Shown here piece after piece: positions 22,032 through 32,224 of a stretch of DNA of 45,338 bases. The translations under genes were made by a program, and so were the position numbers. How positions within the stretch are numbered: the first letter of the stretch is position 1; the number at the start of each line of letters is the position of its first letter. Location: assembly GCA_964373925.1 (NCBI GenBank), contig CAYJWS010000001.1, positions 1 to 45,338 on the forward strand, given 5' to 3'. The notes below the pieces were generated by a model. That model was not told the origin of the DNA and made no database searches. It saw only the letters and a program-made list of their open reading frames with translations. Origin of the DNA: CAYJWS01 sp964373925 (lineage in GTDB: Bacteria; Patescibacteriota; Patescibacteriia; Buchananbacterales; GWA2-38-13).

Positions 22032-24290
22032 CTATTTTTCATCATCTTCAACCTCGTTTTCTTCGATTTGCGAGGATTCTTGGGCTGAATGTGAGATAAG
22101 TATCTCGCGCGGTTTTGCGCCATCGGAAGGCCCTATAACTCCTTGCCTCTCCAATAAATCAAGAATTCTTGCCGCTCGAGCGTATCCGATCTTGAGCCTT
22201 CGCTGCAGGAGCGAGGCCGATGCCTTCCCTGCCTGCATAATAACGCGTTTTGACTCTGGAAGGAGAGAGTCAGAATCATCATCGCTCATCTGCCCGATAT
22301 GTATTCCTCCAAGCTCGCTTGATTTTTCAACTACTTCATTAAGATATTCAGGCTCACCTTGTTTTTTAAGAAAATCCGTCACGCGTTTAATATCCTGATC
22401 CGAGGTAAGCGCGCCTTGCAAACGCTTTGGCTTTGAGAGCTCGGCCGATGTATAAAGCATATCTCCTCGTCCAAGAAGTTTTTCCGCGCCCGAGGTATCC
22501 AAAATAGTCCTAGAGTCAACAGCCGAAGCCACGGAAAACGCTATTCTTGTGGTAATATTCGCCTTAATCAACCCAGTAATAACATCAACTGAAGGGCGCT
22601 GTGTTGCCAAAACCAAGTGTATTCCAACAGCGCGCGCCATCTGCGCGAGTCGTATGATAAGCCCTTCAATCTCAGGGCCCGCCACCGCCATAAGGTCTGC
22701 AAGCTCGTCAATGATAAAAACAATATATGGCAATTTTTCTTCCATCTCGCGGTTATAAGTCGCGATATCTCTTTTATGAAATTCAGAAAGCTTGTCAAAT
22801 CTTCTTTCCATTTCATGAATGCACCAGCGAAGCGCGTTGATAGTTTTTTTTGTGTCTGTAATAACTGGCGTCAAAAGATGAGGAATCCCATTATAAATTG
22901 GAAGCTCGACCCTCTTGGGATCAACAAAAATAAAACGTAAATCTTCGGGACTATTCTGGAAAAACAGGCTCATAATAATAGAATTAATACACACGCTCTT
23001 TCCCGAGCCTGTTGACCCCGCAATAAGCATATGGGGCATCTTATGAATTTCTCCAAACCAAGGAGTTCCCTTAACGTCTTTTCCTATAGCAATAGAGAGG
23101 CTTGACTTTCTAGCTTGAAATTCACTGCTCTCGAGCATACTTCGAAGTGTCACCACCGCTGAAATTTTATTAGGGACTTCAATGCCAACGAGTGATTTCC
23201 CGGGAATAGGCGCTTCAATCCTAATGGGGTGCGCCGCAAGCGCTAATGCCAAGTTATCGTTTAAGCTGACAATTTTTGAAAGCTTAATACCCTCAGAGGG
23301 TTTTATGGTAAACTGCGTAACCGTAGGCCCTATATTCACCTCGCCCATTTCAACAGGAATATTAAAATTGGAAAGTGTTTTTTGTATGATCTCGCAATTC
23401 GCCTCTACATCACCACTTTTTGGCTTATGCGAAGTGCCATCCAAAAGATCAATGGGTATGTCAATTTTGGGAAAATGTTTTTTTATTTTTTCCTCCGGAG
23501 CTTCGTGAGTTTCCGGCCATTGAGTTTGTGCCTCCTCATCTTCCTCTTTGCTTTTATCATCTTCATAGTCTACCGGGATATTTTTGCTTTGAAATTCAAC
23601 CTCAACTTCTTCTTGCGGCTGATTCTCTTCTTTTGACTCGCCTTTCATCTTAAATTTTTGCTTATTGAACACTGCAAATAACGAAAAAAAACTTTTTAGC
23701 TTAGAAAAAAACGCCGCGTGCGAGGTATTAAAAAAAAGAAAAACACTTATGAGAAAAAAGGCAAACAAAATTATCGCGCTTGCGTAAAATCCAAATGCAC
23801 GTGACAGCGGATATGAAAGCATAAGGCCGAAAAGCCCGCCTCCAAGCCCAAGGCGCGCGGCATCAACGATGGTTTCGCGATACTTGATAAGGTGGACAAA
23901 TCCGTTAAAACTCAAAATCAAGAACATGCCCCCCAAAAAAACAACTCTGGAAATCCCTTTTTTTGAAGGTGACATGAGAAAAAATGAAACAGTGATAAAA
24001 ATTATCGGAACATACCATCGTCCAAATCCAAAAAATAATTTTATATAATATTGCAGGGCCTCTCCCGCTCTTCCGGCCAAATGAAACAAGCTCAAAAGCA
24101 TAACCGCGCCAAGCGCAAGCATGCAAATGCTCCCGATAGCCTTTTTGGCTTCCGGTGAAATATTTTTAAATTGTTTTGCAATTCCCAATGAAGAGTGCCT
24201 TTTGGGAGTAGAGTAATATTGGCTATATGTTCCTTGCGGCCGCGATGAACGGCGAGAAAACCAACCTCTTTTTCTTATTCTTTTTCTCAT
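22032..24290 (-). CDS. ftsK: DNA translocase FtsK/SpoIIIE
   Basis: About 752 aa from the ATG at 24290 (MRKRIRKRGWFSRR); ATGs at 24305 and 24323 are also in frame, but the latter lies at or before the likely transcription start. About four to five membrane helices fill residues 35-195. A charged Glu/Lys linker follows (200-270). The motor has Walker A AGSTGSGKSVC (about 420-430) and Walker B IVFIIDELADLMA. The C-terminal gamma winged helix (QRRLKIGYARAARILDLLERQGVIGP) reads KOPS-type sites. It moves chromosome ends through the division septum. Complete and shorter in the linker than E. coli FtsK, as in SpoIIIE. Confidence 0.95.
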   Translation of the reverse strand: MRKRIRKRGWFSRRSSRPQGTYSQYYSTPKRHSSLGIAKQFKNISPEAKKAIGSICMLALGAVMLLSLFHLAGRAGEALQYYIKLFFGFGRWYVPIIFITVSFFLMSPSKKGISRVVFLGGMFLILSFNGFVHLIKYRETIVDAARLGLGGGLFGLMLSYPLSRAFGFYASAIILFAFFLISVFLFFNTSHAAFFSKLKSFFSLFAVFNKQKFKMKGESKEENQPQEEVEVEFQSKNIPVDYEDDKSKEEDEEAQTQWPETHEAPEEKIKKHFPKIDIPIDLLDGTSHKPKSGDVEANCEIIQKTLSNFNIPVEMGEVNIGPTVTQFTIKPSEGIKLSKIVSLNDNLALALAAHPIRIEAPIPGKSLVGIEVPNKISAVVTLRSMLESSEFQARKSSLSIAIGKDVKGTPWFGEIHKMPHMLIAGSTGSGKSVCINSIIMSLFFQNSPEDLRFIFVDPKRVELPIYNGIPHLLTPVITDTKKTINALRWCIHEMERRFDKLSEFHKRDIATYNREMEEKLPYIVFIIDELADLMAVAGPEIEGLIIRLAQMARAVGIHLVLATQRPSVDVITGLIKANITTRIAFSVASAVDSRTILDTSGAEKLLGRGDMLYTSAELSKPKRLQGALTSDQDIKRVTDFLKKQGEPEYLNEVVEKSSELGGIHIGQMSDDDSDSLLPESKRVIMQAGKASASLLQRRLKIGYARAARILDLLERQGVIGPSDGAKPREILISHSAQESSQIEENEVEDDEK

Positions 24291-24325
24291 AAATGTGCCT
24301 GCCATTATCAAATAAATACACATGT

Positions 24326-24331
24326 ATTATA
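24326..24331 (-). promoter_or_regulatory. -10 box upstream of ftsK
   Basis: A perfect TATAAT on the minus strand. The -35 region (near 24349-24354) is only T-rich. The expected start near 24319 favours ATG 24305 or 24290 over 24323 for ftsK. Confidence 0.4.
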
Positions 24332-24427
24332 ACATTAAAAAAAAGAAAAGAAAATAAATTATCTAAAATAAGAGAAAAAATAAAAAAATATATTGATGAA
24401 ATATTGTAAAAAAAGAAATTACGCACT

Positions 24428-24456
24428 AAAAAAGCCCCCGCTCTTGGGGGCTTTTT
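24428..24456 (-). terminator. Strong terminator after rpoC
   Basis: AAAAAAGCCCCC and GGGGGCTTTTT form a stem with a 6-nt loop; A and T runs on both sides make it bidirectional. It lies 7 nt past the rpoC stop. Confidence 0.9.
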
Positions 24457-24462
24457 AAAAAC

Positions 24463-27400
24463 TTATATTATTCTAAATCCCGTACCGGCGGGAATGAGCC
24501 TCCCGATAATGACGTTCTCCTTCAAGCCTTCAAGCCTGTCTATTTTTCCCTGCACTGCGGCGTCAATGAGCACTCTTGATGTTTCTTGAAACGACGCTGC
24601 TGACAAAAAGCTTGATGTCGAAAGTGAAACTTTGGTAATTCCCAACAACAGCCTCTCGCCTTCAGCGGGCTTTCCCCCAAGCTTCACTACTTTTTCATTT
24701 TCCAGTTCAAACTCTCTCCACTCAACTCGGCTTCCCGCAAAAAATCTCGTATCGCCCGCGTCTTTCACATATACTCGCGAGAACATTTGCTTGGCGATAA
24801 TTTCAATATGCTTGTCATTAAGTTTTTGTCCCTGCGAGGTATAAATATTTTGAATTTCTTTGACAATATATCTCTGCGTCTCCATAAAACCCTTGTATTT
24901 GTAAATCTGCTTCAAGTCAAGGCTACCGTCGGTAAGCGCATCGCCCGCAGAAACCAAGTCGCCGTCCTTCACAACAATAAAAAATTCCGGCGGGATTGCA
25001 TTTTCAACGAATGTTTTGTGTTCAACCACGACAAACACCTGACTATCTTCAATCTTTACTACTCCACCGCGCTTCGCTAGAACTTTTTCACCGTCAGAAT
25101 TCACAAACAACACATCATTTTCTTTAACACTCTGACCTTCGTGAACAAGCACTTCGACTTTCTTCGCTTTCTTTGCTTTTGATTGGCGCACTACATAATC
25201 GTCTTTTTCAATGGTATCGTAAAATATTTTAACTATTTTTTTCTTGGTAAAATCTCCTTCTGCCGGCTTTTCTATTTTGACCATTCCAGTTGCTTCCGCG
25301 ATAAAAGCTTTCACTTTTGGCGAACGCGCTTCAAATATCTCTTCGACTCTCGGCAAGCCTTGCGTGATATCAACTCCTGCGACTCCTCCAGTATGGAAGG
25401 TTCTCATGGTGAGCTGCGTTCCAGGCTCTCCAATTGATTGCGCGGCAATGATTCCCGCGGCAGTTCCAATCTCAACAAGCTTATTATAGCCAAGGTCAAA
25501 TCCATAGCATTTTTTGCATGCCCCTCTTTTATTCTTGCAGTTCATTACAGAGCGCACTTTAATTTCGGCGAGATCAAGAGTTTTAAGCTTTTCAACTATT
25601 TCGGGTGTCAAAAGGTCTCCATTGGAGATAATCGGTTTTTTTGTTTTTGGATCAAGTATTGTTTCCAAAATAAAACGGTTAATAACCCTCTCAACCATAT
25701 TGACGCCTATGAGTTCGCTGTCTTTTTTTGTAAGCGTGTATCCGTCTTCATCTCCGCAGTCCTCCGCGGAAATGACCGTGTCTTGCGCTACGTCAACAAG
25801 GCGTCGAGTAAGGTATCCGGCATTCGCCGTTCTTAAGGCGGTATCCGTAAGCCCTTTTCTCGCTCCATGGGTTGAAATAAAGTATTCCAAAACGTCAAAT
25901 CCTTCTTTAAAATTCCCTTTGACGGGAAGTTCGATAATGTCTCCGCGTGGATTAGTCACAAGGCCCTTCATTCCCATAATCTGAATAAGCTGCCCCCATG
26001 AGCCTCTAGCGCCGGACTCAATCATAGTGTATATAGGACCGAGAGGATCAAGGGCGTTTTTTGAAATACCGACGACTCGATCTTTTACCTTCATCCAAAT
26101 TTCAATAATTTTGGTGTGCTTCTCGCTATCCGTAAGCAAGCCTAAGCTGTATTGCTCCTCCACTTCTGCCACGGTTTTTTCTCCTTCTTTTATCATTTCT
26201 CTTTTCTCATCAAGCGCTGGTATGTCATCCATGCCCCATGAGTATCCCGAAAGTGTGATATATCGAAATCCCAACTCCTTGATATCGTCCAAAATCTTAG
26301 CCCCTTCTGACGGATACAAGCCGATAATTTTTGAAATAATATTTTTTAATGCCGCATTTCCAACCACTTGATTAAGGTATGGAAAATCCTTCGGCAGGAT
26401 TTGGTTAAAAAGAATTCTCCCCACCGACGTTTCTAAAACTTTCCCGGAAAATTTCTTTTTTTCATCCTCCTCATACATATCCTTGCCAAGCCCTGAAACG
26501 CGAATCTTTATTTTCTCCTGAAGACCGATGACATCGTATTGATTGGCAATGATAGCTTCTTGCGAAGTTGCAAATACTTTCATCTCTTTTGTCTTTGGCT
26601 CGCTTAAAAGCGTCATGTAATAACATCCCCAAACCATATCTTTGCTCGGGCTCGCGACCGGATCTCCAGTTGCTGGCTTTAAAAGATTTTTTGAAGATAA
26701 CATGATATTTTCCGCTTCCCATTTCGCCTCTTCGGTAAGTGGAACATGAACAGCCATCTGGTCTCCGTCAAAGTCGGCGTTAAAAGCGCTGCACACCAAA
26801 GGATGCACCTGAATGGCCTTGCCTTCTATAAGCGTTGGCTTGAATGCTTGAATGCCAAGGCGATGAAGGGTTGGAGCTCTGTTTAAAAGCACGTATGCGC
26901 CCTTAATAATCTCCTCGAGAATATCCCATACTTCTGGACGGCCGCTTTCAATAAAGCGAGAGGCAGAACGCACATTGTGCACAAATCCATCCTTAATTAA
27001 CCGGCTCATGATAAAGGGCTTAAAAAGCTCTAGCGCCATCTTTTTTGGAAGGCCGCACTGATACAGCTTAAGCTTTGGCCCGACCACAATAACGCTTCTT
27101 CCGGAATAATCAATTCTTTTTCCAAGCAAATTTTGCCTAAATCGTCCCTGTTTTCCTCGCAATATATCCGCGAGGGATTTGAGCATTCGTTTCTGACCGG
27201 TAGAGGCGACAACCGTCTTTCCATGACGAGCGCTGTTGTCTATTAATGCGTCTACGGCCTCTTGAAGCATTCTTTTTTCATTCCTGCATATTACCTCCGG
27301 CGCATTAAGTTCAATAAGCTGCTTGAGGCGATTATTCCTATTGATTATTCTCCTGTAAAGATCATTAAGATCAGAAGTTGCGAATCGGCCGCCGTCTAAA

Positions 27401-28383
27401 GGGACCATCGGGCGAAGATCCGGAGGAATCACTGGAATAACGCTTAAAATCATCCAGTCGGCTTTTACGTTATTTTTAAAAAGATTTTTTGAAAGTCTCA
27501 AACGCTTAATGAGTTTTTCTTTAACCTGGCCTTGGGCTTCGTCAACTTTTTTTTCTAAATTACTAATAAGCTCTTCTATATTTAATTGATTCAAAAGCTC
27601 GGCTATGGCTTCAGCGCCAATTCCCGCCTCAAAAATATGACCGTATTTCAAAGACAAATCTTGATATTCCTGTTCAGTAATTATCTTTAACGGCTTAAGT
27701 TCTTTTAGTTCCTGCTCGGCAGCGGATACAATTTCTTGCAAATCTTCAAATTTTTTCTCTTTCAACTTTTTCAAGCTCTCTGCTTCAAGCGCGATAGCCT
27801 CTTCCATTTCTTCCTGTTTCTTTCCATGGCTCGTTTTCATTATTTTTGATCGCGCTTCGCTTACTTGCCCAAAATAATCATCGTCAATCCTTTTTTTCTT
27901 TGATTTAAATTCTTGCTTAATCTGCTCAAGCGTTGCCTTCTTGAGGTCATTATCCACTTTTGTAATAATAAAATCCGCAAAATAAATGACGCGCTCAAGG
28001 CTTTGCGGCGACAAGTCCAAAATAAGGCCGATCTTAGATGGAATGCCCCGCAAAAACCAAATATGAGAACACGGAGAAGCAAGCTTAATATGCCCCATTC
28101 TTTCGCGTCTCACAAGCGATCGCGTGACCTCGACTCCGCACTTGTCGCATACGATGCCTTTATATCGAATCTTTTTATATTTTCCGCAGTAGCATTCCCA
28201 GTCTTTTGATGGACCGAAAATCCTCTCGCAAAAAAGCCCATCACGCTCGGGTTTTTGGGTCCGATAGTTAACAGTCTCCGGCTTGAGCACTTCTCCGTGC
28301 GACCATGAATATATTTTTTCAGGAGAAGCCAAGGTAAGCCTCAACGCGTCAAAATCGATTACTTTTTTATCGTCATAATGCAT
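24463..28383 (-). CDS. rpoC: DNA-directed RNA polymerase subunit beta'
   Basis: 1306 aa, complete. The N-terminal zinc finger CYCGKYKK..CDKCGVE (about 64-82), the catalytic magnesium motif NADFDGDQMAVH (about 533-544), the bridge-helix/trigger-loop region (GARGSWGQLIQIMGMKGLV and TVISAEDCGDEDGY), the second zinc cluster (CKNKRGACKKCYG) and the C-terminal EPGTQLTMRTFHTGG are all present. No intein or split is seen. It follows rpoB by 37 nt on the same strand and ends at a strong terminator. Confidence 0.98.
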   Translation of the reverse strand: MHYDDKKVIDFDALRLTLASPEKIYSWSHGEVLKPETVNYRTQKPERDGLFCERIFGPSKDWECYCGKYKKIRYKGIVCDKCGVEVTRSLVRRERMGHIKLASPCSHIWFLRGIPSKIGLILDLSPQSLERVIYFADFIITKVDNDLKKATLEQIKQEFKSKKKRIDDDYFGQVSEARSKIMKTSHGKKQEEMEEAIALEAESLKKLKEKKFEDLQEIVSAAEQELKELKPLKIITEQEYQDLSLKYGHIFEAGIGAEAIAELLNQLNIEELISNLEKKVDEAQGQVKEKLIKRLRLSKNLFKNNVKADWMILSVIPVIPPDLRPMVPLDGGRFATSDLNDLYRRIINRNNRLKQLIELNAPEVICRNEKRMLQEAVDALIDNSARHGKTVVASTGQKRMLKSLADILRGKQGRFRQNLLGKRIDYSGRSVIVVGPKLKLYQCGLPKKMALELFKPFIMSRLIKDGFVHNVRSASRFIESGRPEVWDILEEIIKGAYVLLNRAPTLHRLGIQAFKPTLIEGKAIQVHPLVCSAFNADFDGDQMAVHVPLTEEAKWEAENIMLSSKNLLKPATGDPVASPSKDMVWGCYYMTLLSEPKTKEMKVFATSQEAIIANQYDVIGLQEKIKIRVSGLGKDMYEEDEKKKFSGKVLETSVGRILFNQILPKDFPYLNQVVGNAALKNIISKIIGLYPSEGAKILDDIKELGFRYITLSGYSWGMDDIPALDEKREMIKEGEKTVAEVEEQYSLGLLTDSEKHTKIIEIWMKVKDRVVGISKNALDPLGPIYTMIESGARGSWGQLIQIMGMKGLVTNPRGDIIELPVKGNFKEGFDVLEYFISTHGARKGLTDTALRTANAGYLTRRLVDVAQDTVISAEDCGDEDGYTLTKKDSELIGVNMVERVINRFILETILDPKTKKPIISNGDLLTPEIVEKLKTLDLAEIKVRSVMNCKNKRGACKKCYGFDLGYNKLVEIGTAAGIIAAQSIGEPGTQLTMRTFHTGGVAGVDITQGLPRVEEIFEARSPKVKAFIAEATGMVKIEKPAEGDFTKKKIVKIFYDTIEKDDYVVRQSKAKKAKKVEVLVHEGQSVKENDVLFVNSDGEKVLAKRGGVVKIEDSQVFVVVEHKTFVENAIPPEFFIVVKDGDLVSAGDALTDGSLDLKQIYKYKGFMETQRYIVKEIQNIYTSQGQKLNDKHIEIIAKQMFSRVYVKDAGDTRFFAGSRVEWREFELENEKVVKLGGKPAEGERLLLGITKVSLSTSSFLSAASFQETSRVLIDAAVQGKIDRLEGLKENVIIGRLIPAGTGFRII

Positions 28384-28420
28384 AAAATAAAATATAAATT
28401 ATTTGAAAAACTCAATATAA

Positions 28421-31400
28421 TTATTTTGCCTTCTTATTTTTCATTTCTTGCGCTTCTTCCATTTTTACCTTTTCCTCTTTCACCAGTTCAATATCAAGGC
28501 ACAGTCCGTTAAGCTCGCGCATAAGAACATTAAAAGACTCTGGAATATTAATATTTTTTATAGGATCGCCTTTAATTATCGACTCATAGGCTTTTGACCT
28601 TCCTGGAACATCGTCAGATTTAATGGTCAAAATTTCTTGCAGCGTATGAGCCGCTCCGTACGCTTCAAGTGCCCACACTTCCATTTCACCGAATCTCTGG
28701 CCGCCAAACTGCGCCTTGCCGCCAAGTGGCTGTTGCGTAATAAGCGAATATGGTCCGATTGATCTTTGGTGTATTTTATCCTCAACCATATGATTAAGCT
28801 TCATCATATAAATATATCCAACGGTTACTGGATTTTCAAAAGCCCTTCCCGTCCTTCCGTCATACACAGTCATCTTGCCGTCCTCTCTGAATCCAGCGCG
28901 CTTTAATTCATTTTTTATATCTTTTTCATACACACCATCAAGCGGTGGCGAAACAATCTTATATCCCAAGGTATGAGCGGCCAAGCCAAGATGCGTTTCA
29001 AGAATCTGCCCAAGGTTCATGCGCGAGACAACTCCAAGCGGACTTAAAATAATATCAATAGGAGTCCCATCTTTCAAAAATGGCATATCCTCTATTGGAA
29101 GCACAATAGAAACAACGCCTTTATTTCCATGTCGCCCTGCCATCTTGTCTCCCACTTGGATTTTTCTCAAATTAGCTATGGTAACTTGAATAGTTTTAAT
29201 AACCCCAGATGGAAGCTTGTCTCCATTTTCCCGCGAAAAAACCTTTACATCAACAACTTTTCCTTGCTCGCCATATTCAAGATACAAAGAAGTATCGCGC
29301 ACATCGCGCGCCTTTTCTCCGAAAATTGCGCGTAAAAGTTTTTCCTCGGCGGAAAGCTCAGTTTCTCCTTTTGGCGTAATTTTACCCACCAAAATATCTC
29401 CGGATGAAACCGAGGCGCCTATTCGTATCACCCCTTCCGCATCAAGGTCTTTGAGTTTTTCCTCTCCAATATTGGGAATATCAGACGTAACCACCTCGGG
29501 ACCAAGCTTGGTATCGCGCACATCAATTGAAAAGTCTTCTATATATATAGAGGTAAAATAATCTTTGTGCACTATACGCTCAGAGATAATAATTGCGTCT
29601 TCATAGTTATACCCTTCCCATGCCATAAATGCGCACAGCACATTTCTTCCCAACGCAAGTTCTCCCTTATCGGTTGCCGGCCCGTCAGCTAAAACCTCTC
29701 CTTTACGAACTTTTTGCCCCTTCTCAACTATGGGTCTCTGATCAATGCACGTGGATGCGTTTGATCGAATAAATTTGTTCAAATTATAAGTTTTAATCTC
29801 GCCTTTCTTCGCCTTTACTTGGATTTGATCGGCCTGTAATGTAATCACCTCTCCATCAACTTCGCTCAAAATAACATGGCCGGAATCAGCGGCCGCCTGC
29901 CGCTCAACACCTGTGCCAACTATGGGCGACTCCGGCATGATAACCGGAATTGCCTGGCGCTGCATGTTTGATCCCATTAAAGCTCGAACAGCATCATCGT
30001 GCTCCAAAAAAGGTATAAGGGATGTTGCTATGGAAATAATCTGGTTTGGCGCGACATCCATATAGTCTATGGTATTTACATTATCAATTTCAGGCTGTCC
30101 ATTTTTTCGTACTTCCGCAATCTCATTAATAAAATATCCATTATCATCGATTGACGTCGTTGCGGCGGTTGTAACTGTTCTTTCTTCTTGAAAAGCCGTA
30201 AGATAATGAATCTCTTTCGTGACTCGCGGCTTCACTGGAATAGTTGTAAATTCTATAATTTTTTCAAATTTTTTTGCGATACTCTCCACGATAGTCTCAC
30301 CCGCGGAAACGATGACTTTATCGCTTCTCGGATATTTGATATCTTGGCGCGCAACTTCACCTTGAGTTTCAGAGGCTGTGTTTTTTGGATCATGTATAAC
30401 CTTCCTAAAAGGCGTTTCAATAAACCCATACTCATTGATTCGCGCATATGACGCAAGGTGCCCGACAAGGCCGATATTCGGCCCCTCTGGAGTGGCTATG
30501 GGGCATATTCTCCCATAGTGAGTCTGGTGAACGTCGCGCACGTCAAATCCTGCTCGCTCGCGCGAAAGCCCTCCAGGACCCATGGCAGAAAGCCTTCTCT
30601 TGTGTTCAAGCTCTGAGAGGGGATTCGTCTGATCCATAAACTGCGAAAGCTGCGATGACATAAAAAATTCTTTCACTGATCCGATCACCGGCCTCGCGTT
30701 GATTAATTTATTCGGAGTAAGCTCATTTAAATCCATGGTGCTCATCCTGTCTTTGACGATTCTTTCCATTCTCGCAAGGCCAATCCTGAACTTATTTTGT
30801 ACAAGCTCGCCAATCGCCCTCACTCGCCTATTTCCTAAATGATCAATGTCATCCGAGTCTTTTTGTGAAATATTGAGTTTTATCACTTCTTGTATAATGC
30901 TTATGAGATCCTGGTGCAAAAGTACTCTGTTTTCTTTTGTTATGGGAATATCAAGCTTAAATTTTTGGTTTAATTTATATCTTCCCACCGTTCCAAAGTC
31001 GTATCTGTCAAAATTAAAAAACATTGAAAAAATAAGAGACTTCGCGTTGTCAGCCGTTGCCAAATCTCCAGGTCGAATTCTTTTATATATTTCTATAAGG
31101 CCTTCATTTTGATTTTTGCTCGGATCTTTTCCCAGCGTTGAGTGAATAAACGAATTATCAGGATCTAGTTCCAAATCTTTAAACAGATCGAGTATCTCTT
31201 CATCCGAGCTGTAGCCAAAGGCACGAAGAAGCGCTGTAACCGCGACCTTTCTTTTTCTATCTATTTTCACCCATAAGACCTTATTAAGGTCTGTTTCAAT
31301 CTCAAGCCATGATCCGCGGTTTGGAATAATTTTTGCCCCGTAATATTTTTGCTCATTAATAACCTCGGAGGTAAAAAATACTCCAGCGGAGCGAATAAGC

Positions 31401-31798
31401 TGCGAAACAACGACGCGCTCAACTCCGTTTATAATGAATGTTCCTCGATCCGTCATAAGAGGAAAATCGCCCAAAAAAACTTCCTGTTCGACGACTTTTT
31501 TTGTTCGGTTATTAACCAGTTTCACGCTGACGCGCAGAGGCGCCTCGTAGCTTAAATTTTTCTTCTTCGTAGCCACTTCATCAAATTTCGGCTCGTCGAG
31601 GTAATAATCGCCAAAATAGATTTCCAAATCCCTTCCTATAAAATCTTTTATGGGCGAGACTTCATCAAATAATTCTTTGAGTCCTTCTTTTAAAAACCAA
31701 TCATAGGATTTTTTCTGGACATCCACGAGGTCAGCGAGAGGAATTGCCTCCTTATTTTTTCCAAATCGCTTCCTTGTTATGAGAGGGATAGTATTCAT
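28421..31798 (-). CDS. rpoB: DNA-directed RNA polymerase subunit beta
   Basis: 1125 aa, complete. The rifampicin region reads SQLSQFMDQTNPLSELEHKRRL with the usual GPGGLSRERAGFDVRDVH following. GPNIGLVG, the K-rich active-site part (GDKMAGRHGNKGVVS) and the C-terminal GGKAQFGGQRFGEMEVWALEA are canonical. Residues normally changed in rifampicin resistance look wild type by eye (D in FMDQ, H in EHKRRL, S in RRLSA). rplJ/rplL do not precede it; a MurE-like gene does, so the usual ribosomal context is broken. Confidence 0.98.
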   Translation of the reverse strand: MNTIPLITRKRFGKNKEAIPLADLVDVQKKSYDWFLKEGLKELFDEVSPIKDFIGRDLEIYFGDYYLDEPKFDEVATKKKNLSYEAPLRVSVKLVNNRTKKVVEQEVFLGDFPLMTDRGTFIINGVERVVVSQLIRSAGVFFTSEVINEQKYYGAKIIPNRGSWLEIETDLNKVLWVKIDRKRKVAVTALLRAFGYSSDEEILDLFKDLELDPDNSFIHSTLGKDPSKNQNEGLIEIYKRIRPGDLATADNAKSLIFSMFFNFDRYDFGTVGRYKLNQKFKLDIPITKENRVLLHQDLISIIQEVIKLNISQKDSDDIDHLGNRRVRAIGELVQNKFRIGLARMERIVKDRMSTMDLNELTPNKLINARPVIGSVKEFFMSSQLSQFMDQTNPLSELEHKRRLSAMGPGGLSRERAGFDVRDVHQTHYGRICPIATPEGPNIGLVGHLASYARINEYGFIETPFRKVIHDPKNTASETQGEVARQDIKYPRSDKVIVSAGETIVESIAKKFEKIIEFTTIPVKPRVTKEIHYLTAFQEERTVTTAATTSIDDNGYFINEIAEVRKNGQPEIDNVNTIDYMDVAPNQIISIATSLIPFLEHDDAVRALMGSNMQRQAIPVIMPESPIVGTGVERQAAADSGHVILSEVDGEVITLQADQIQVKAKKGEIKTYNLNKFIRSNASTCIDQRPIVEKGQKVRKGEVLADGPATDKGELALGRNVLCAFMAWEGYNYEDAIIISERIVHKDYFTSIYIEDFSIDVRDTKLGPEVVTSDIPNIGEEKLKDLDAEGVIRIGASVSSGDILVGKITPKGETELSAEEKLLRAIFGEKARDVRDTSLYLEYGEQGKVVDVKVFSRENGDKLPSGVIKTIQVTIANLRKIQVGDKMAGRHGNKGVVSIVLPIEDMPFLKDGTPIDIILSPLGVVSRMNLGQILETHLGLAAHTLGYKIVSPPLDGVYEKDIKNELKRAGFREDGKMTVYDGRTGRAFENPVTVGYIYMMKLNHMVEDKIHQRSIGPYSLITQQPLGGKAQFGGQRFGEMEVWALEAYGAAHTLQEILTIKSDDVPGRSKAYESIIKGDPIKNINIPESFNVLMRELNGLCLDIELVKEEKVKMEEAQEMKNKKAK

Positions 31799-31897
31799 AA
31801 AGAATTCTTCATTGATAAATGTATTAAAAAAATTTTAAAAATAACGAAAAAATTGAATTGAAAATTGTGCAGGTGATTTTAAAAAAATATTTCAGAG

Positions 31898-31932
31898 CAA
31901 AAAACAGCTCCTCTCATTTTTTTTGAGACGAG
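31898..31932 (-). terminator. Terminator-like hairpin upstream of rpoB
   Basis: On the minus strand CTCGTCTCA and TGAGAGGAG pair with one mismatch over an A-rich loop and are followed by CTGTTTTTT. It could end the MurE-like transcript or attenuate rpoB. Apart from this hairpin and the repeat at 32177-32224, the stretch 31799-32197 is AT-rich with no gene seen. Confidence 0.4.
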
Positions 31933-32176
31933 TTTTATGAAAATTTTACAATATGGTTGGAGTGATAATACCCACTATCTAAAGGTAAAATGAATTAAAT
32001 TATCGATGACTCGATATAGCGGGATTTTTTCTTTGAGTTTCTTCATTAGTTTAACATAAAAGAAAATGCTTGTCAAATTTTTTAAACCTAAACCCTCTTT
32101 TTTTGAAAAATTATTATATAAATATCTAAAATAAGAGAAAAAATCAATAAAATTCAAACTCCAATTACTAAAATTT

Positions 32177-32224
32177 TTGAGGTTTGGCGCTTGGGATTTA
32201 TTTGAGGTTTGGCGCTTGGGATTT
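32177..32224. repeat. Tandem direct repeat overlapping the MurE-like stop
   Basis: Two copies of a 23-bp unit (begins TTGAGGTTTGG, ends CTTGGGATTT) at 32177-32199 and 32202-32224, period 25. The second copy encodes the last residues of the MurE-like protein. Confidence 0.8.
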
